Below the pieces are notes generated by a model. That model saw nothing but the letters and a program-made list of their open reading frames with translations. It ran no database searches and was not told the DNA's origin. This document shows positions 8,684 through 18,358 of a stretch of 64,000 nt of DNA, one piece after another. The translations under genes and the position numbers were made by a program. The stretch is from a bacterium (GTDB lineage: Bacteria > UBA4055), in assembly GCA_029559475.1 (NCBI GenBank), contig JAKQBN010000061.1, positions 6,020-70,019 on the forward strand, in the 5' to 3' direction. Each line of letters opens with the position of its first letter. The stretch's first letter is position 1.

Positions 8684-10615
8684 TTACAGTTCCAGCTTAT
8701 ATCCCTCGGGAAGAGCTCTGTTATCTCTCTCGAGTCTGATCTTTTCGATGAATGAATCCAGGGTGAATTCGCCGATATTGCCTTTTTTATGCTGTCTTAT
8801 AGTGAACATTCCCGTATCTCTTTCTTTTTCGCCGATAACGAGCATGTAAGGTATTCTTTTCACGCCTTCCGCTTCTCTTATTTTATAACCTATCTTCTCG
8901 GATCTTTCATCAAAATCCACTCTGAAAGCGGCAGCTGTTAATTTAGAGAGTACTTCTTTTGCGAAATCATTGAATTTGTCGCTTACGGGCATAACAGACA
9001 CCTGTACCGGTGCAAGCCATAACGGGAAGAATCCGCCGAAATGTTCGAGAATTATACCGAGGAACCTTTCGAGAGAGCCGTAAAGCGCTCTGTGGATCAT
9101 TATGACCCTTTTCTTATCTGAATTTTCATCTACATAGGTAAGGTCGAAACGCTCAGGAAGATTCATATCGAGCTGTACGGTCCCGCACTGCCATGCCTTG
9201 CCGAGAGCATTCTTTACATAAATATCTATTTTAGGTCCGTAGAATGCGGCATCGCCTTCGTTGACCACATAATCCTGACCGTATTCGTCAAGAGCGGCCT
9301 TAAGCCCGGCGGTCGCGAGTTCCCAGTTCTCAAGCGTGCCAATATATTTCTCGCCCCTTGTTGAAAGAGCCAGCGAATATTCAAGTCCGAATGTTTTATA
9401 TATTCTGTCAGTCAGTCTGATCACTCCTAAGATCTCATCCTTGATCTGATCGGGCCGCATATAAATATGCGCGTCATCCTGAGTAAAGGCTATCACTCTG
9501 AACAATCCTGAGAGAGCCCCGCTGAACTCTTTTCTGTGGACGTGTCCCAGTTCCGAAATTCTCATCGGAAGTTCGCGGTATGAATGCAGTCCGGCCTTGT
9601 ACCAGAGCATTCCGCCCGGGCAGTTCATAGGTTTTACAGCATTTTCAACGCCTTCCATTTCTGTCACGAACATATTGTCTTTATAATTCATCCAGTGACC
9701 GGAAGTCTCCCAGAGCGATTTTGTCATAAGCTGCGGGGTCTGGATCTCTTTATAATTGTCTTTATTATGTTCGTATCTCCAATAATCTATGAGAAGCTGT
9801 TTAACTATTACTCCGTTGTGGTGATAGAAAGGAATGCCCGGAGCTTCCTGATGGAAGCTGAAAAGGTCTAATTCTCTTCCGAGTTTTCTGTGATCCCTTT
9901 TCTCGGCTTCCTCTCTTATCTTTAAGAACATTTCAAGTTCTTCAGATGACGGAAAGCTTATCCCGTAGATCCTCTGGAGCATCGCATTCTTTGAATCGCC
10001 GCGCCAGTACGCTCCGGAAGTTGCGAGCGTCTTGAATTTTTTAATGGTGCCGGTACTTAATATATGAGGACCTCTGCACAGGTCGGTAAATTCGCCGTTA
10101 GTGTACATTGATATCACAGCATCTTCAGGCAGAGCTTCGATGAGTTCGACCTTGTATATTTCGTTTTTCGACCTGAAAAATTCAAGAGCTTCTTTTCTAG
10201 AAACTTCTTTTCTTTCGAATTTCTGGTTCTCTTTTATGATCTTATTGACTTCAGTTTCGATCTTTAAAAGGTCTTCATCCGTGAATGGTTCGTGCTCGAA
10301 ATCATAATAGAATCCCTGCTCGATAGCCGGGCCGATCGCGACTCTTGTTCCCGGGAACAGCCTTATTACAGCCTGAGCCATTATATGTGATGTCGAATGC
10401 CAGTACAGTTCCTGCCCTTCAGGATCAGAGAACTTGAAGAATTTTATTTTTGCGTCTGCTTCTATCTTTGCGCTCAGATCGCACATCCTTCCGTCAACGT
10501 TCATGCATAGAACTTCTTTTGCAAGGCCGGGACTTATGCTTTTCGCTATCTCGATCCCGGAAATGCTTTCCGGATATTCTTTTGTTTTCCCGTCGGGAAA
10601 AGTGATCTTTACCAT
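8684..10615 (-). CDS. thrS: Threonyl-tRNA synthetase
   Basis: A 643-residue class II synthetase. The N-terminal TGS domain (MVKITFPDGKTKEYPESISG), editing domain with HSTSHIMAQAV and CRGPHI, then catalytic core with the zinc ligands in MNCPGGMLWY and the histidine in FTQDDAHIYM, motif 3 around ALYGSLERFLGIILEHFGG, and a C-terminal anticodon-binding domain. First gene of the thrS-infC-rpmI-rplT operon, with its own promoter. The 5' leader is short (about 40 bases), so no T-box fits. Confidence 0.97.
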   Translation of the reverse strand: MVKITFPDGKTKEYPESISGIEIAKSISPGLAKEVLCMNVDGRMCDLSAKIEADAKIKFFKFSDPEGQELYWHSTSHIMAQAVIRLFPGTRVAIGPAIEQGFYYDFEHEPFTDEDLLKIETEVNKIIKENQKFERKEVSRKEALEFFRSKNEIYKVELIEALPEDAVISMYTNGEFTDLCRGPHILSTGTIKKFKTLATSGAYWRGDSKNAMLQRIYGISFPSSEELEMFLKIREEAEKRDHRKLGRELDLFSFHQEAPGIPFYHHNGVIVKQLLIDYWRYEHNKDNYKEIQTPQLMTKSLWETSGHWMNYKDNMFVTEMEGVENAVKPMNCPGGMLWYKAGLHSYRELPMRISELGHVHRKEFSGALSGLFRVIAFTQDDAHIYMRPDQIKDEILGVIRLTDRIYKTFGLEYSLALSTRGEKYIGTLENWELATAGLKAALDEYGQDYVVNEGDAAFYGPKIDIYVKNALGKAWQCGTVQLDMNLPERFDLTYVDENSDKKRVIMIHRALYGSLERFLGIILEHFGGFFPLWLAPVQVSVMPVSDKFNDFAKEVLSKLTAAAFRVDFDERSEKIGYKIREAEGVKRIPYMLVIGEKERDTGMFTIRQHKKGNIGEFTLDSFIEKIRLERDNRALPEGYKLEL

Positions 10616-10663
10616 GATCTTCTTCTTTTTTACATTATCCTACGCTTGCTGCGTAAGCGCGTT

Positions 10664-10692
10664 AATATATAATAATTTACCTTTCAAGTCAA
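10664..10692 (-). promoter_or_regulatory. Promoter of the thrS operon
   Basis: Minus strand: TTGACT (10692-10687), 17-base spacer, TATATT (10669-10664). The leader that follows can form a small hairpin TACGC-AGCAA-GCGTA; I see no T-box and no clear tRNA-Thr mimic. Confidence 0.8.
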
Positions 10693-10703
10693 GTAAAAAC
10701 AGT

Positions 10704-11225
10704 TCATTCATTTTCTGTTTTTTTCTTATCTAGGAAAAGATATTGTACCGCTAAAAGGATCATCCCGACCGTAACGAATGAATCCGCGATATTGAATATC
10801 GGCCATCTTTCCATAATTATATCCGGAAAATCGCAGTCTATAAAATCGACGACTTTTCCGTAGAAAGCCCTGTCTATCATGTTGCCTATCGCTCCGCCCA
10901 GGATCATGCCGAAAGCCCACAGCTCGAGTTTTTTACTGATATTCGTTTTCAACATCAGGTAAACGATAAAAAGCGATGCTATGAACGATACCGATGTCAG
11001 AAAATACCTTCCCCCGAGATCAATGCTGAAAGCGATCCCGGTATTGTAAGCCAAAGTGAATCTCGCGAATTCCTCTCCGACAGCTTTTACGGAACAGCCG
11101 TCAGCGTTCAGAAGAAATTTCTCAAAGAATTTTTTTGACAGCTGATCGCAGATTATGATCAGACCCGAAAGCAGAAAGAACGGATATTTGTTCTTTAGAT
11201 CGTCTTTTGTTAGCCGCAGCTGCAA
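10704..11225 (-). CDS. lspA: Lipoprotein signal peptidase (signal peptidase II)
   Basis: A 173-residue inner-membrane aspartyl protease that removes signal peptides from prolipoproteins. Four membrane segments are visible. The catalytic aspartates lie in GNMIDRAFYGKVVDFID and FNIADSFVTVGM, and NTGIAFSI is the conserved family block. It starts one base before the stop boundary of the DksA-like gene, so the two are probably translated together. The 3' end runs toward the thrS promoter. Confidence 0.95.
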   Translation of the reverse strand: MQLRLTKDDLKNKYPFFLLSGLIIICDQLSKKFFEKFLLNADGCSVKAVGEEFARFTLAYNTGIAFSIDLGGRYFLTSVSFIASLFIVYLMLKTNISKKLELWAFGMILGGAIGNMIDRAFYGKVVDFIDCDFPDIIMERWPIFNIADSFVTVGMILLAVQYLFLDKKKTENE

Positions 11226-11600
11226 TTAATCCTTTCTCTCTTTATTTGCCTTGCATTCGAAGCAGAGAGTTGCGTGAGGAACTATCTTCAGCCTTTTCTT
11301 GTCAATAAGCGCTCCGCACGTCCTGCAGACACCGTAAGTACCGTTGTCGATCCTTTTCAGTGCTGCATCGAGGTTCGCTATGAATTTACCCTCTCTCTGA
11401 GCCATATAGAAGTCCATTTCTCTGGCCTGGTGCTCAGTTCCCAGCTCTTCCGTGTGGGTTTCTCCTGTCTGCTCGACTATTGATTCAGAATTAGTTTCGA
11501 TGCTGTGGTCGATTATTTCCTTCGTTTCCTCGATCTGTTCAAGTATGATCTTTCTGAAGGCTTCTAGCTCTGTTTTGCTGTATTTTTTCTTTTCGGCCAT
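11226..11600 (-). CDS. DksA/TraR-family zinc-finger protein
   Basis: A 124-residue protein: a coiled-coil N-terminal half (residues about 5-85) and a C4 zinc finger CRTCGALIDKKRLKIVPHA ... CFEC (about 93-117). Members bind the secondary channel of RNA polymerase or are used as general regulators (DksA/YocK type). The tip acidic pair of true DksA (DxxDxA) is not clear: the segment near the tip reads TEELGTEHQAREMD, so I name only the family. It lies between ileS and lspA, an arrangement seen in many bacteria. Confidence 0.88.
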   Translation of the reverse strand: MAEKKKYSKTELEAFRKIILEQIEETKEIIDHSIETNSESIVEQTGETHTEELGTEHQAREMDFYMAQREGKFIANLDAALKRIDNGTYGVCRTCGALIDKKRLKIVPHATLCFECKANKERKD

Positions 11601-11621
11601 TTGCGCTCCTTTGTTTATGAT

Positions 11622-14600
11622 TTAATTAATTCTTTCGATCTTTAATATGCATTCGTGTCCGTTTATATCCAAAACCTCGCCCTGAACTTTATCACCGCAT
11701 TTTAATATTTCGACTGCCAGGGTTTCGGAGGATATATATTCTTTCTGCTTATCTATCGCTGAAGACAGTTCGTCATCGGCTGTATATTTTACTTTTATCC
11801 TATCTGCAATGTCGAAACCGCTGTCTTTTCTTAAGTTCTGGATACGGTTGATCAGCTCTCTCGCATGGCATTCGATCAGAAGTTCGGGAGTGACCGTAGT
11901 ATCTAATGATACCGTTATGTCTTTTTCAGAAACCGAGAATATTCCCGGTTTGGATTCATGCTGAACCGTCATATCCTCAAGGGTTATCGTTTCGCCTTCG
12001 ATCGTTATTCCGCTGCCTGTTTCAAGCTGTCTTATTTCCGCAAGGGTCAGCTGAGATATCGCGGCTGATATAACTTTCACTTTCTGTCCGTATTTTTTTC
12101 CGAGTACCCTAAAATTCGGTTTAGCTGTTATTTTTGCAAGCTCTTCCTCGTTCTCTATTACGATCACGTCTTTAATGTTCAGCTCTTCTTTTATCAGATC
12201 GCTGTATTCCGTTACCGCTTTCTGAGTAACTTCTTTATTGGCAACGACAGTGAAAGATGAAAGCGGCTGTCTTATCTTTATGTTCTTCTCGTTCCTGAGT
12301 ATCCTTCCGAGTTTTACGGCAGTCTCTACGAAAGACATCTTTTCTTCGAGCTCGAGATCGATGAATCTTTCGTCAACTTCAGGATAATCCCTTAAATGGA
12401 CTGAATCTGCAGACTTCGGAAATACGGACAGCTCAAGATTCTGGTAGAGTTCTTCCGCCACGAACGGCATGACCGGAGCGATCAGCTTTGTAAGTATTGA
12501 AAGCACTTCGTAAAGCGTTTCGTATGCGTGTTTTTTGTCCTGATCGTTCTCGCTTTTCCAGAATCTTCTTCTCGACCTTCTTATGTACCAGTTCGTGAGC
12601 TTATCTATGAAATCGACCATGGCCGGCAGCACATTATAAAGCTTGTATGCCGACATCTGATCATTAACTTCTTTGGTTAAACTCTGAAGGTAAGACATGA
12701 TCCATCTGTCGAGGTCGTTCGTCAGATCTTCGGGCTTGAAATATTCGGGTTGCGGTTGCCAGTTGTCTATTCTGGCGTATGTTACAAGAAAGCTGTAACT
12801 GTTCCATAAAGGCAGCATAACTTTTTTTATTACTTCCATTATCCCTGCTTCAGAAAATCTGAGATTTTCGGCTCTCACTGCGGGAGAATTTATAAGATAC
12901 ATTCTCATCGCGTCAGCACCGTACTTATCGAGAATTTCCGTTACCGGAGGATAATTTCTCTTCGATTTGCTCATCTTGCTTCCGTCTTCAGCCAGAACCG
13001 TGCCGTTTACGATCACGTTCTTGAAAGCGGGTTTGTTGAAAAGTGTCGTTGAAAGAACGTGAAGCTTGTTGAACCAGCCTCGTGTCTGATCTATTCCTTC
13101 CGCTATGAAATCGCACGGAAAATTTTCTTCGAACCTTTCCTTGTTCTCAAAAGGATAGTGATTCTGGGCATAGGGCATTGAGCCCGACTCGAACCAGCAG
13201 TCCAATACTTCGGGAGTGCGTTTCATTTCTCCGCCGCAGGAGCATTTAAAGGTCATTTTATCGACGAAATGTTTGTGGATATCGGTTATTTCGGAAAGTC
13301 CTGTTCTCTCCTTAAGCTCCTGAACCGATCCCACGCACTCGGTGTTTCCGCATTTTTCGCATACCCATATCGGCAGCGGAGAACCCCAGTATCTGTTTCT
13401 TGAAAGATGCCATTCTGGCATTTGTTCCAGAAGATTACCGAACCTTCCGTATTTAATGTTTTCAGGTATCCAGTTTATGCTCTCGTTATTCGCTATAAGA
13501 TCTGACTTTACCGGTTCAATTTCCATCACCCAGCTGTCGGTCGCTTTCTGTATAAGCGGAGTATCGCATCTCCAGCAGTGAGGATAACTGTGCTGCACGG
13601 TATCGTGCTTTATCAGCTTGCCGGCGGCTTTCAGATCCTTTATTATGTGCTTGTCCGCGGCCTTTATGTTCTGGCCTTCGTAATCGGGAACTTCAGAATT
13701 GAACCTGCCCATATCATCAACAGGATTCAGTACAGGTATATTATATTTCTTCCCGGCCTCAAAGTCCTCCTGTCCAAAAGCGGGCGCTTGATGAACTATA
13801 CCCGTTCCGTCCTCTGTTGAAACGTAATCAGCCTCGATCACTGTGTGTATGAACTCATTCATGTCTTTATAATAATCGAACAGCGGTACGTATTTTAAGC
13901 CTACTAGTTCAGAACCTTTCACGGTCTTTATTATCTCGAATTCGCCTTCTTTGAAGATATGATGTATCCTGTCAACAGCAAGTATAAGTGTCCTGTTGTT
14001 CGCTATGTCTTTTACATAAGCGTACTCTATGCTGTTCTTTACAGCGAGAGCCGCATTCGACGGAAGTGTCCACGGTGTTGTCGTCCATGCTGTCAGATAC
14101 AGATTCTCTTCGCCTTTGACCTTGAATATAACAGTAACGGACGGGTCCTGAACATCTTTGTAGCAGTCGGTTCCGGCCTCATGCTTGGACAGAGGCGTCG
14201 AACATCTCGTGCAGAAAGGATTTACCCTGTAGCCTCTTTTTATAAGCCCTTTGTCCCAGATGGATTTGAAAACCCACCATACGCTTTCCATATAGCCGAT
14301 GTCCATCGTCTTATAATCATTCTCAAAATCAACCCACCTGCCCGATCGCTCCACGATCTTTTCCCATTCGTCAACGTATTTCAGAACGATACCCCTGCAT
14401 GATTCGTTGAATTTATCTATTCCGAAAGCTTCAATGTCTTTTTTAGATTCGAACTTCAGTTCTTTTTCTACTTCGTATTCAACAGGAAGACCGTGACAGT
14501 CCCAGCCGAACCTTCTCGAAACATATTTTCCCTTCATCGTCCAGTATCTCGGGATAACATCCTTTAAAGTCCCGCCGACTAAGTGACCGTAATGCGGCAG

Positions 14601-14759
14601 TCCTGTCGCGAAAGGGGGGCCGTCGTAAAAAACGTATTCCTTTTTACCCTTTCTCTGATCGAGCGATTTTTTAAACGTATCGTTATCCTTCCAGAACCTT
14701 AATACTTTTGCTTCAAGTCCGGGAAAATTCACCTTTGCATCAACTTCTTTAAACATCAT
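11622..14759 (-). CDS. ileS: Isoleucyl-tRNA synthetase, eukaryote-like (IleS2-type)
   Basis: A 1,045-residue class I synthetase. The HIGH box reads GLPHYGHLVGGTLKD, followed by RRFGWDCHGLPVEYEVEKEL; the KMSKS box is DGSKMSKSKRNYPP. This HYGH form, the RRFGWDCHGLPVE block and the length match the IleS2 subgroup (which contains mupirocin-tolerant enzymes) rather than E. coli IleS. Cysteine pairs VCEKCGNTEC and CSCGG suggest a zinc site in the insertion. ATG 14759 and ATG 14756 are adjacent; AGAGG is better spaced for 14756. It is six bases downstream of the exported protein gene. Confidence 0.95.
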   Translation of the reverse strand: MMFKEVDAKVNFPGLEAKVLRFWKDNDTFKKSLDQRKGKKEYVFYDGPPFATGLPHYGHLVGGTLKDVIPRYWTMKGKYVSRRFGWDCHGLPVEYEVEKELKFESKKDIEAFGIDKFNESCRGIVLKYVDEWEKIVERSGRWVDFENDYKTMDIGYMESVWWVFKSIWDKGLIKRGYRVNPFCTRCSTPLSKHEAGTDCYKDVQDPSVTVIFKVKGEENLYLTAWTTTPWTLPSNAALAVKNSIEYAYVKDIANNRTLILAVDRIHHIFKEGEFEIIKTVKGSELVGLKYVPLFDYYKDMNEFIHTVIEADYVSTEDGTGIVHQAPAFGQEDFEAGKKYNIPVLNPVDDMGRFNSEVPDYEGQNIKAADKHIIKDLKAAGKLIKHDTVQHSYPHCWRCDTPLIQKATDSWVMEIEPVKSDLIANNESINWIPENIKYGRFGNLLEQMPEWHLSRNRYWGSPLPIWVCEKCGNTECVGSVQELKERTGLSEITDIHKHFVDKMTFKCSCGGEMKRTPEVLDCWFESGSMPYAQNHYPFENKERFEENFPCDFIAEGIDQTRGWFNKLHVLSTTLFNKPAFKNVIVNGTVLAEDGSKMSKSKRNYPPVTEILDKYGADAMRMYLINSPAVRAENLRFSEAGIMEVIKKVMLPLWNSYSFLVTYARIDNWQPQPEYFKPEDLTNDLDRWIMSYLQSLTKEVNDQMSAYKLYNVLPAMVDFIDKLTNWYIRRSRRRFWKSENDQDKKHAYETLYEVLSILTKLIAPVMPFVAEELYQNLELSVFPKSADSVHLRDYPEVDERFIDLELEEKMSFVETAVKLGRILRNEKNIKIRQPLSSFTVVANKEVTQKAVTEYSDLIKEELNIKDVIVIENEEELAKITAKPNFRVLGKKYGQKVKVISAAISQLTLAEIRQLETGSGITIEGETITLEDMTVQHESKPGIFSVSEKDITVSLDTTVTPELLIECHARELINRIQNLRKDSGFDIADRIKVKYTADDELSSAIDKQKEYISSETLAVEILKCGDKVQGEVLDINGHECILKIERIN

Positions 14760-14765
14760 TTTCCT

Positions 14766-15428
14766 CTACTGCTTCATTTCCGTATAGCCTTCCGGCCTCT
14801 TAGTGTATTTTTCATCTATTTTATCAATTATCTTCATGGCTGTGATCTCTTTTTCAGATACGACAGTACCGCCTATCCTGGCCACTTCTCTGACCACGAT
14901 GCCGCCCGTAGCCTTGATCTTGTCCATCATGTTCTTAATGTTCTTCGAATCCTTCTGCATCTTTTCCTGCTGCCTGATCATCAGGTCCGCCGGGAATCCT
15001 GTATCTTTCGCGACATACATATCGAGATCCATCGCCATATCCATAACTTTCGCGTTCCCGAGATACTTTTCCGTATTCCACGGTCCTATCTTCTTTTTTT
15101 CGCCTGTCGTTTTCATTTCGAAATCTTTAAGCTGGGAGTCTGTCGAATACATAATATCAGTAAGCTCTTTGAACGTCTTTTTGTAGAAAGTCTTATTCGT
15201 AGTATTGTAGAATTCATAAGCTTTATCGTCGATGTAAGTAATGCTGAATTCATCTGCGATAATTATCAGATCGTCAGATATAAAAGTCTCCTGCGTCAGC
15301 GTATCCATTCTTCCGTCAGCCTGAGCCGAAGCGATAAGGATCTGCTTAACGTAATAGTTTTTTGAAAATGCCGGAAACACCGTGATCAAAACGGCTGCGA
15401 GTAATAAATATTTTTTCAGGTTTTTCAC
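14766..15428 (-). CDS. Exported protein of unknown function (DUF4412-like architecture)
   Basis: A 220-residue protein with a clear signal peptide (MKNLKKYLLLAAVLITVFPAFS). The rest is rich in beta-type segments around FSITYIDDKAYEFYNTTNKT and in a Met/Lys-rich helix (IRQQEKMQKDSKNIKNMMDKIK). The pattern of a stored substrate-sensing beta sheet resembles DUF4412/LolA-like periplasmic proteins, but I cannot assign it firmly. Start is GTG at 15428 with AAAGGAGG four bases upstream. It heads the operon with ileS, dksA-like and lspA. Confidence 0.7.
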   Translation of the reverse strand: MKNLKKYLLLAAVLITVFPAFSKNYYVKQILIASAQADGRMDTLTQETFISDDLIIIADEFSITYIDDKAYEFYNTTNKTFYKKTFKELTDIMYSTDSQLKDFEMKTTGEKKKIGPWNTEKYLGNAKVMDMAMDLDMYVAKDTGFPADLMIRQQEKMQKDSKNIKNMMDKIKATGGIVVREVARIGGTVVSEKEITAMKIIDKIDEKYTKRPEGYTEMKQ

Positions 15429-15477
15429 CAGTCCTCCTTTACCTAATTAACAGCTACGCTGTAAAATAAAGTCAGAG

Positions 15478-15506
15478 AATATATTAAAATATTATAATAA
15501 TATCAA
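15478..15506 (-). promoter_or_regulatory. Promoter of the exported protein-ileS-lspA operon
   Basis: Minus strand TTGATA (15506-15501), 17-base spacer, TATATT (15483-15478). Confidence 0.7.
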
Positions 15507-15606
15507 GAGAGAAAAAGTAATTTACTTTAAGAGATAACGCATTTTGTAATAAAGACTTTAGTGTTTGTGACAAACGATGGCGATGGGAGTTTTTTGACGA
15601 TTTATT

Positions 15607-16797
15607 TTAAATTGATTTCAACGCGCTGTCCAGACTTATACATTTGAGCGGGATTTCCGGATAAGCATTTGTAAAAGCTCTGTATTTCGATTCTGAAAAA
15701 GCAGACTTATCATATTTTACTTCGTAGGCATATAATTTACCTTTGTCGTTTTGCACTACAAAGTCAACTTCATTCTTATCATTTGTGCGCCAGAATTTAG
15801 TGTTTTCGGGTCCGTACTTATCTTTCAGCATAAGGTAAACATAATTTTCAAGCAATTCGCCTTTATCCTGCCTCAATCCTATCGGGCTGTAATTATTGAT
15901 AAGCGCATTCCTTAATCCGAGATCCGCAAAGTACAGCTTAGGCATTTTTCTTAGTTCGGAAGACATATTATTGTAATACGGCCGCATCAGATGAATATGA
16001 AATGATTTGCGCATAACCCATATATATTGCGAAACGGTTTTATTATCCATAGCTATATCTGAAGTCAGACTGTTAACGTTAAGAAGTTCGCCGATCCTTG
16101 AAGCGAATAATTTCATAAGATTAAGATATTTTTCCTGAAAGCCGAGATTGCTTTCCGCCGCATCTTTTTTTGCGTAAGAATCCGCTATTTCATTAAGTAC
16201 CGATTTCTTTGCCTTCTCACTACCGCTCAGCACGACTTCCGGATAACCGCCCCATATAAGATAATCATATAAATACTCTTTTATTCTGTCTGAATATAAA
16301 AGCGGGATATCAGACGTATTCAGTACTTCTGCAAGCTCATTTTCGCCTTTAAATATAAGTGTTTCTTTTAGTGACATTGTCGGCAGTTCGTATATTCTTT
16401 TTCTTCCCGCCAGCGAATCTTTAAATTTACTGTCGATATAAAAACTTGATGACCCCGTTACGATAAATTTTATACCTTCGAGATAAGTGTCGTAATGGTA
16501 TTTTAAAAAATTGGACGGATCTTTCAGATACTGTATCTCGTCAATTAAAACATATCTTCTTTCCTTACCTTCCGGTTTTGCTATAAGCTGCAGAAGATTT
16601 TTTGGATTTGCATCGAGGAGATTAAGTATTTCCCTGTCTTCAAGCGTAAAATAAAAAACTGACCGCTTGTTTTTTTTAAGGAATTCTGATGTTTGTTTTA
16701 AAAGAGTTGTTTTTCCTGTTTGCCTTGCACCGATGATCAGAGATATGTGTTTTTCAGGAATGTCTTTTTTTATGTCGTTTAGTAGCTGTCTTTCCAA
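15607..16797 (-). CDS. AAA_14/DUF4143 ATPase
   Basis: About 396 residues from the preferred start. An N-terminal AAA domain has Walker A IIGARQTGKTTLL and Walker B RYVLIDEIQYL; sensor-like VTGSSSFYI follows. The C-terminal DUF4143 part ends in a PD-(D/E)xK-like block (FWRTNDKNEVDFVVQ ... YAYEVKYDKS). These proteins are common, often mobile, and of unknown substrate. The longest frame starts at TTG 16830, but AAAGGG lies eight bases before TTG 16797, which I prefer. It appears to be a single-gene unit and its base composition is AT-richer than its neighbours. Confidence 0.85.
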   Translation of the reverse strand: MERQLLNDIKKDIPEKHISLIIGARQTGKTTLLKQTSEFLKKNKRSVFYFTLEDREILNLLDANPKNLLQLIAKPEGKERRYVLIDEIQYLKDPSNFLKYHYDTYLEGIKFIVTGSSSFYIDSKFKDSLAGRKRIYELPTMSLKETLIFKGENELAEVLNTSDIPLLYSDRIKEYLYDYLIWGGYPEVVLSGSEKAKKSVLNEIADSYAKKDAAESNLGFQEKYLNLMKLFASRIGELLNVNSLTSDIAMDNKTVSQYIWVMRKSFHIHLMRPYYNNMSSELRKMPKLYFADLGLRNALINNYSPIGLRQDKGELLENYVYLMLKDKYGPENTKFWRTNDKNEVDFVVQNDKGKLYAYEVKYDKSAFSESKYRAFTNAYPEIPLKCISLDSALKSI

Positions 16798-16883
16798 AAT
16801 TATTGCCCTTTTTCTATGTTTGCATTCCAATATTCTTGGGATAATTTAATACTTTCATTCCAAAAAAACAAGAACTAAATGCT

Positions 16884-18272
16884 TTACAGTTTATTGAACC
16901 AGCTTTTTTTATCCTTTCTGACTTCAGATGAAGCGTAAACTTTATAATCGGTAAAAATGGTTGTCTGTCCGTCATAGACTGTTATGACCGAAGTGTTGTA
17001 TGAAAGTTTGTCCTTGTTCGCGCCTGTGATTAGCTCGACTGATCTTTTCTTGTTCGGTTCGGTCAGCCCTTCAGCGATAAATGCTTTTAATTTTTCCGTG
17101 CAGACGCCGATGTCGCCCGTTATCTCTATTACTGATTCGGTATCGTTTTTGGATATCTCGCCGTTGCTGAACATGAAATCAGTCCCGGTCAGCCTTATAA
17201 TTTTAATTTTTTCTTTGTTCTGAAAAACTGCTTTGATAAGTTCGCTGACATTTAATGTCCTGTTGACAGGAATTGATTCTCCTTTATCGTTCTTTTCATA
17301 GAAAACCGCGTCGAGTGAGAAGTCCGCAGCCTCTATTCTAGCGCTTCCGCAGTCAAACTCAGGTTCTTCCTGTTTGATAGGTTTAACCGGCTCAGAGATT
17401 TTTTCTTTCTTAACTTCAGAATTTATTTTTTGATCAGCCTTCTTTTCAGACTTTATAACCTCTGCAATGATCTCTTTTTTCTCTTCGCTCTTAACTATAA
17501 TTTCAGGTTTCTTTTCAGGTTCTTTTTTTACAGTCTCCTGCTTAACTGTTTCCTGTTTCTTTTCTTCTTTTACTAACGGCTCAGTTTTTATTTCGGCTGT
17601 AACAGGTACCACCGTGACAGGAGGATAATTTTCAAGAGTGAAAAACCAGCTTTTTGGATCTCTGAACGGATCGCTGCCTATGTAGAAACGGTAATCAGGA
17701 TATAATGAAAAATGATCGTCGAAAAAAGTCAGTTTGGATGAAAAATAAGCGTCGTTGTCGTGGCTTTTCCCCCATATCCATTCGAGAGAGCTTTTCTGAT
17801 TTGAAGTTAGGGCTGTATTCTCGATCAGCTCCCTGATCTTATCCTTTGATCTGTACGCAGGTTCTTTTTCCAAGTCTTTGAACGAATTGTCGGCCAGTGA
17901 TATTTTTTTCCCGTTTCCGTTGTCTATATCGAGCTTGTTTATCCTTAATATCTTCGCATTTGCTATCACATTCGATAAAGAATCAAGTATTTCCGAGATC
18001 GTCATGTCCGTTCTGTAATCAAACTCATACTTAAATTTATTTCTTTTATAGACATCAACTCCGAACGGCCGGAATATCTTTTTAGATGATGATAATTTTT
18101 CAAGCAGAGATCTAAGTTCATCCCCTGCATAACGCGATCTGACAGAATCAAGCACGGAGCTTATCTTTAGCGAATCTGATGTTATTTCGTTGCTTTTCTT
18201 TAAATAATCGCCGTCCGACGCAAAAAGCCCGGCCAGCAAAAATAATATTATAGAAACAAGCGCTTTATTCAT
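16884..18272 (-). CDS. Exported protein with charged linker, function unknown
   Basis: A 462-residue protein. Residues 1-18 form a signal peptide (MNKALVSIILFLLAGLFA). The N-terminal half has no recognised domain (RSRYAGDELRSLLEKLSSS ... LRINKLDID). Residues about 205-285 are a low-complexity Lys/Glu/Pro linker resembling repeats of EKKxE. The C-terminal part (FDCGSARIEAADFSLDAVFYE ... ITVYDGQTTIFTDYK) looks like a beta domain. It may span the periplasm, but that is only an inference from the linker. I do not recognise the family. Confidence 0.65.
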   Translation of the reverse strand: MNKALVSIILFLLAGLFASDGDYLKKSNEITSDSLKISSVLDSVRSRYAGDELRSLLEKLSSSKKIFRPFGVDVYKRNKFKYEFDYRTDMTISEILDSLSNVIANAKILRINKLDIDNGNGKKISLADNSFKDLEKEPAYRSKDKIRELIENTALTSNQKSSLEWIWGKSHDNDAYFSSKLTFFDDHFSLYPDYRFYIGSDPFRDPKSWFFTLENYPPVTVVPVTAEIKTEPLVKEEKKQETVKQETVKKEPEKKPEIIVKSEEKKEIIAEVIKSEKKADQKINSEVKKEKISEPVKPIKQEEPEFDCGSARIEAADFSLDAVFYEKNDKGESIPVNRTLNVSELIKAVFQNKEKIKIIRLTGTDFMFSNGEISKNDTESVIEITGDIGVCTEKLKAFIAEGLTEPNKKRSVELITGANKDKLSYNTSVITVYDGQTTIFTDYKVYASSEVRKDKKSWFNKL

Positions 18273-18331
18273 AATGACAGGTAAGTTAATCCGTAAATAT
18301 AAAAAAGAAAATCAAAATATCGTTGAAACAT

Positions 18332-18354
18332 AAAAAAAGCGGGATAGACCCGCT
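18332..18354 (-). terminator. Terminator after the HesB-like selenoprotein gene
   Basis: Minus strand: AGCGGG (18354-18349), loop TCTAT, CCCGCT (18343-18338), then T7. Its placement right after the 18359 stop supports the long, read-through reading of the selenoprotein gene. Confidence 0.85.
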
Positions 18355-18358
18355 AATT

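Noticed and set aside
10616-10703. T-box leader before thrS
   Set aside because: Leader is about 40 bases; a T-box needs a longer structured leader with an antiterminator.
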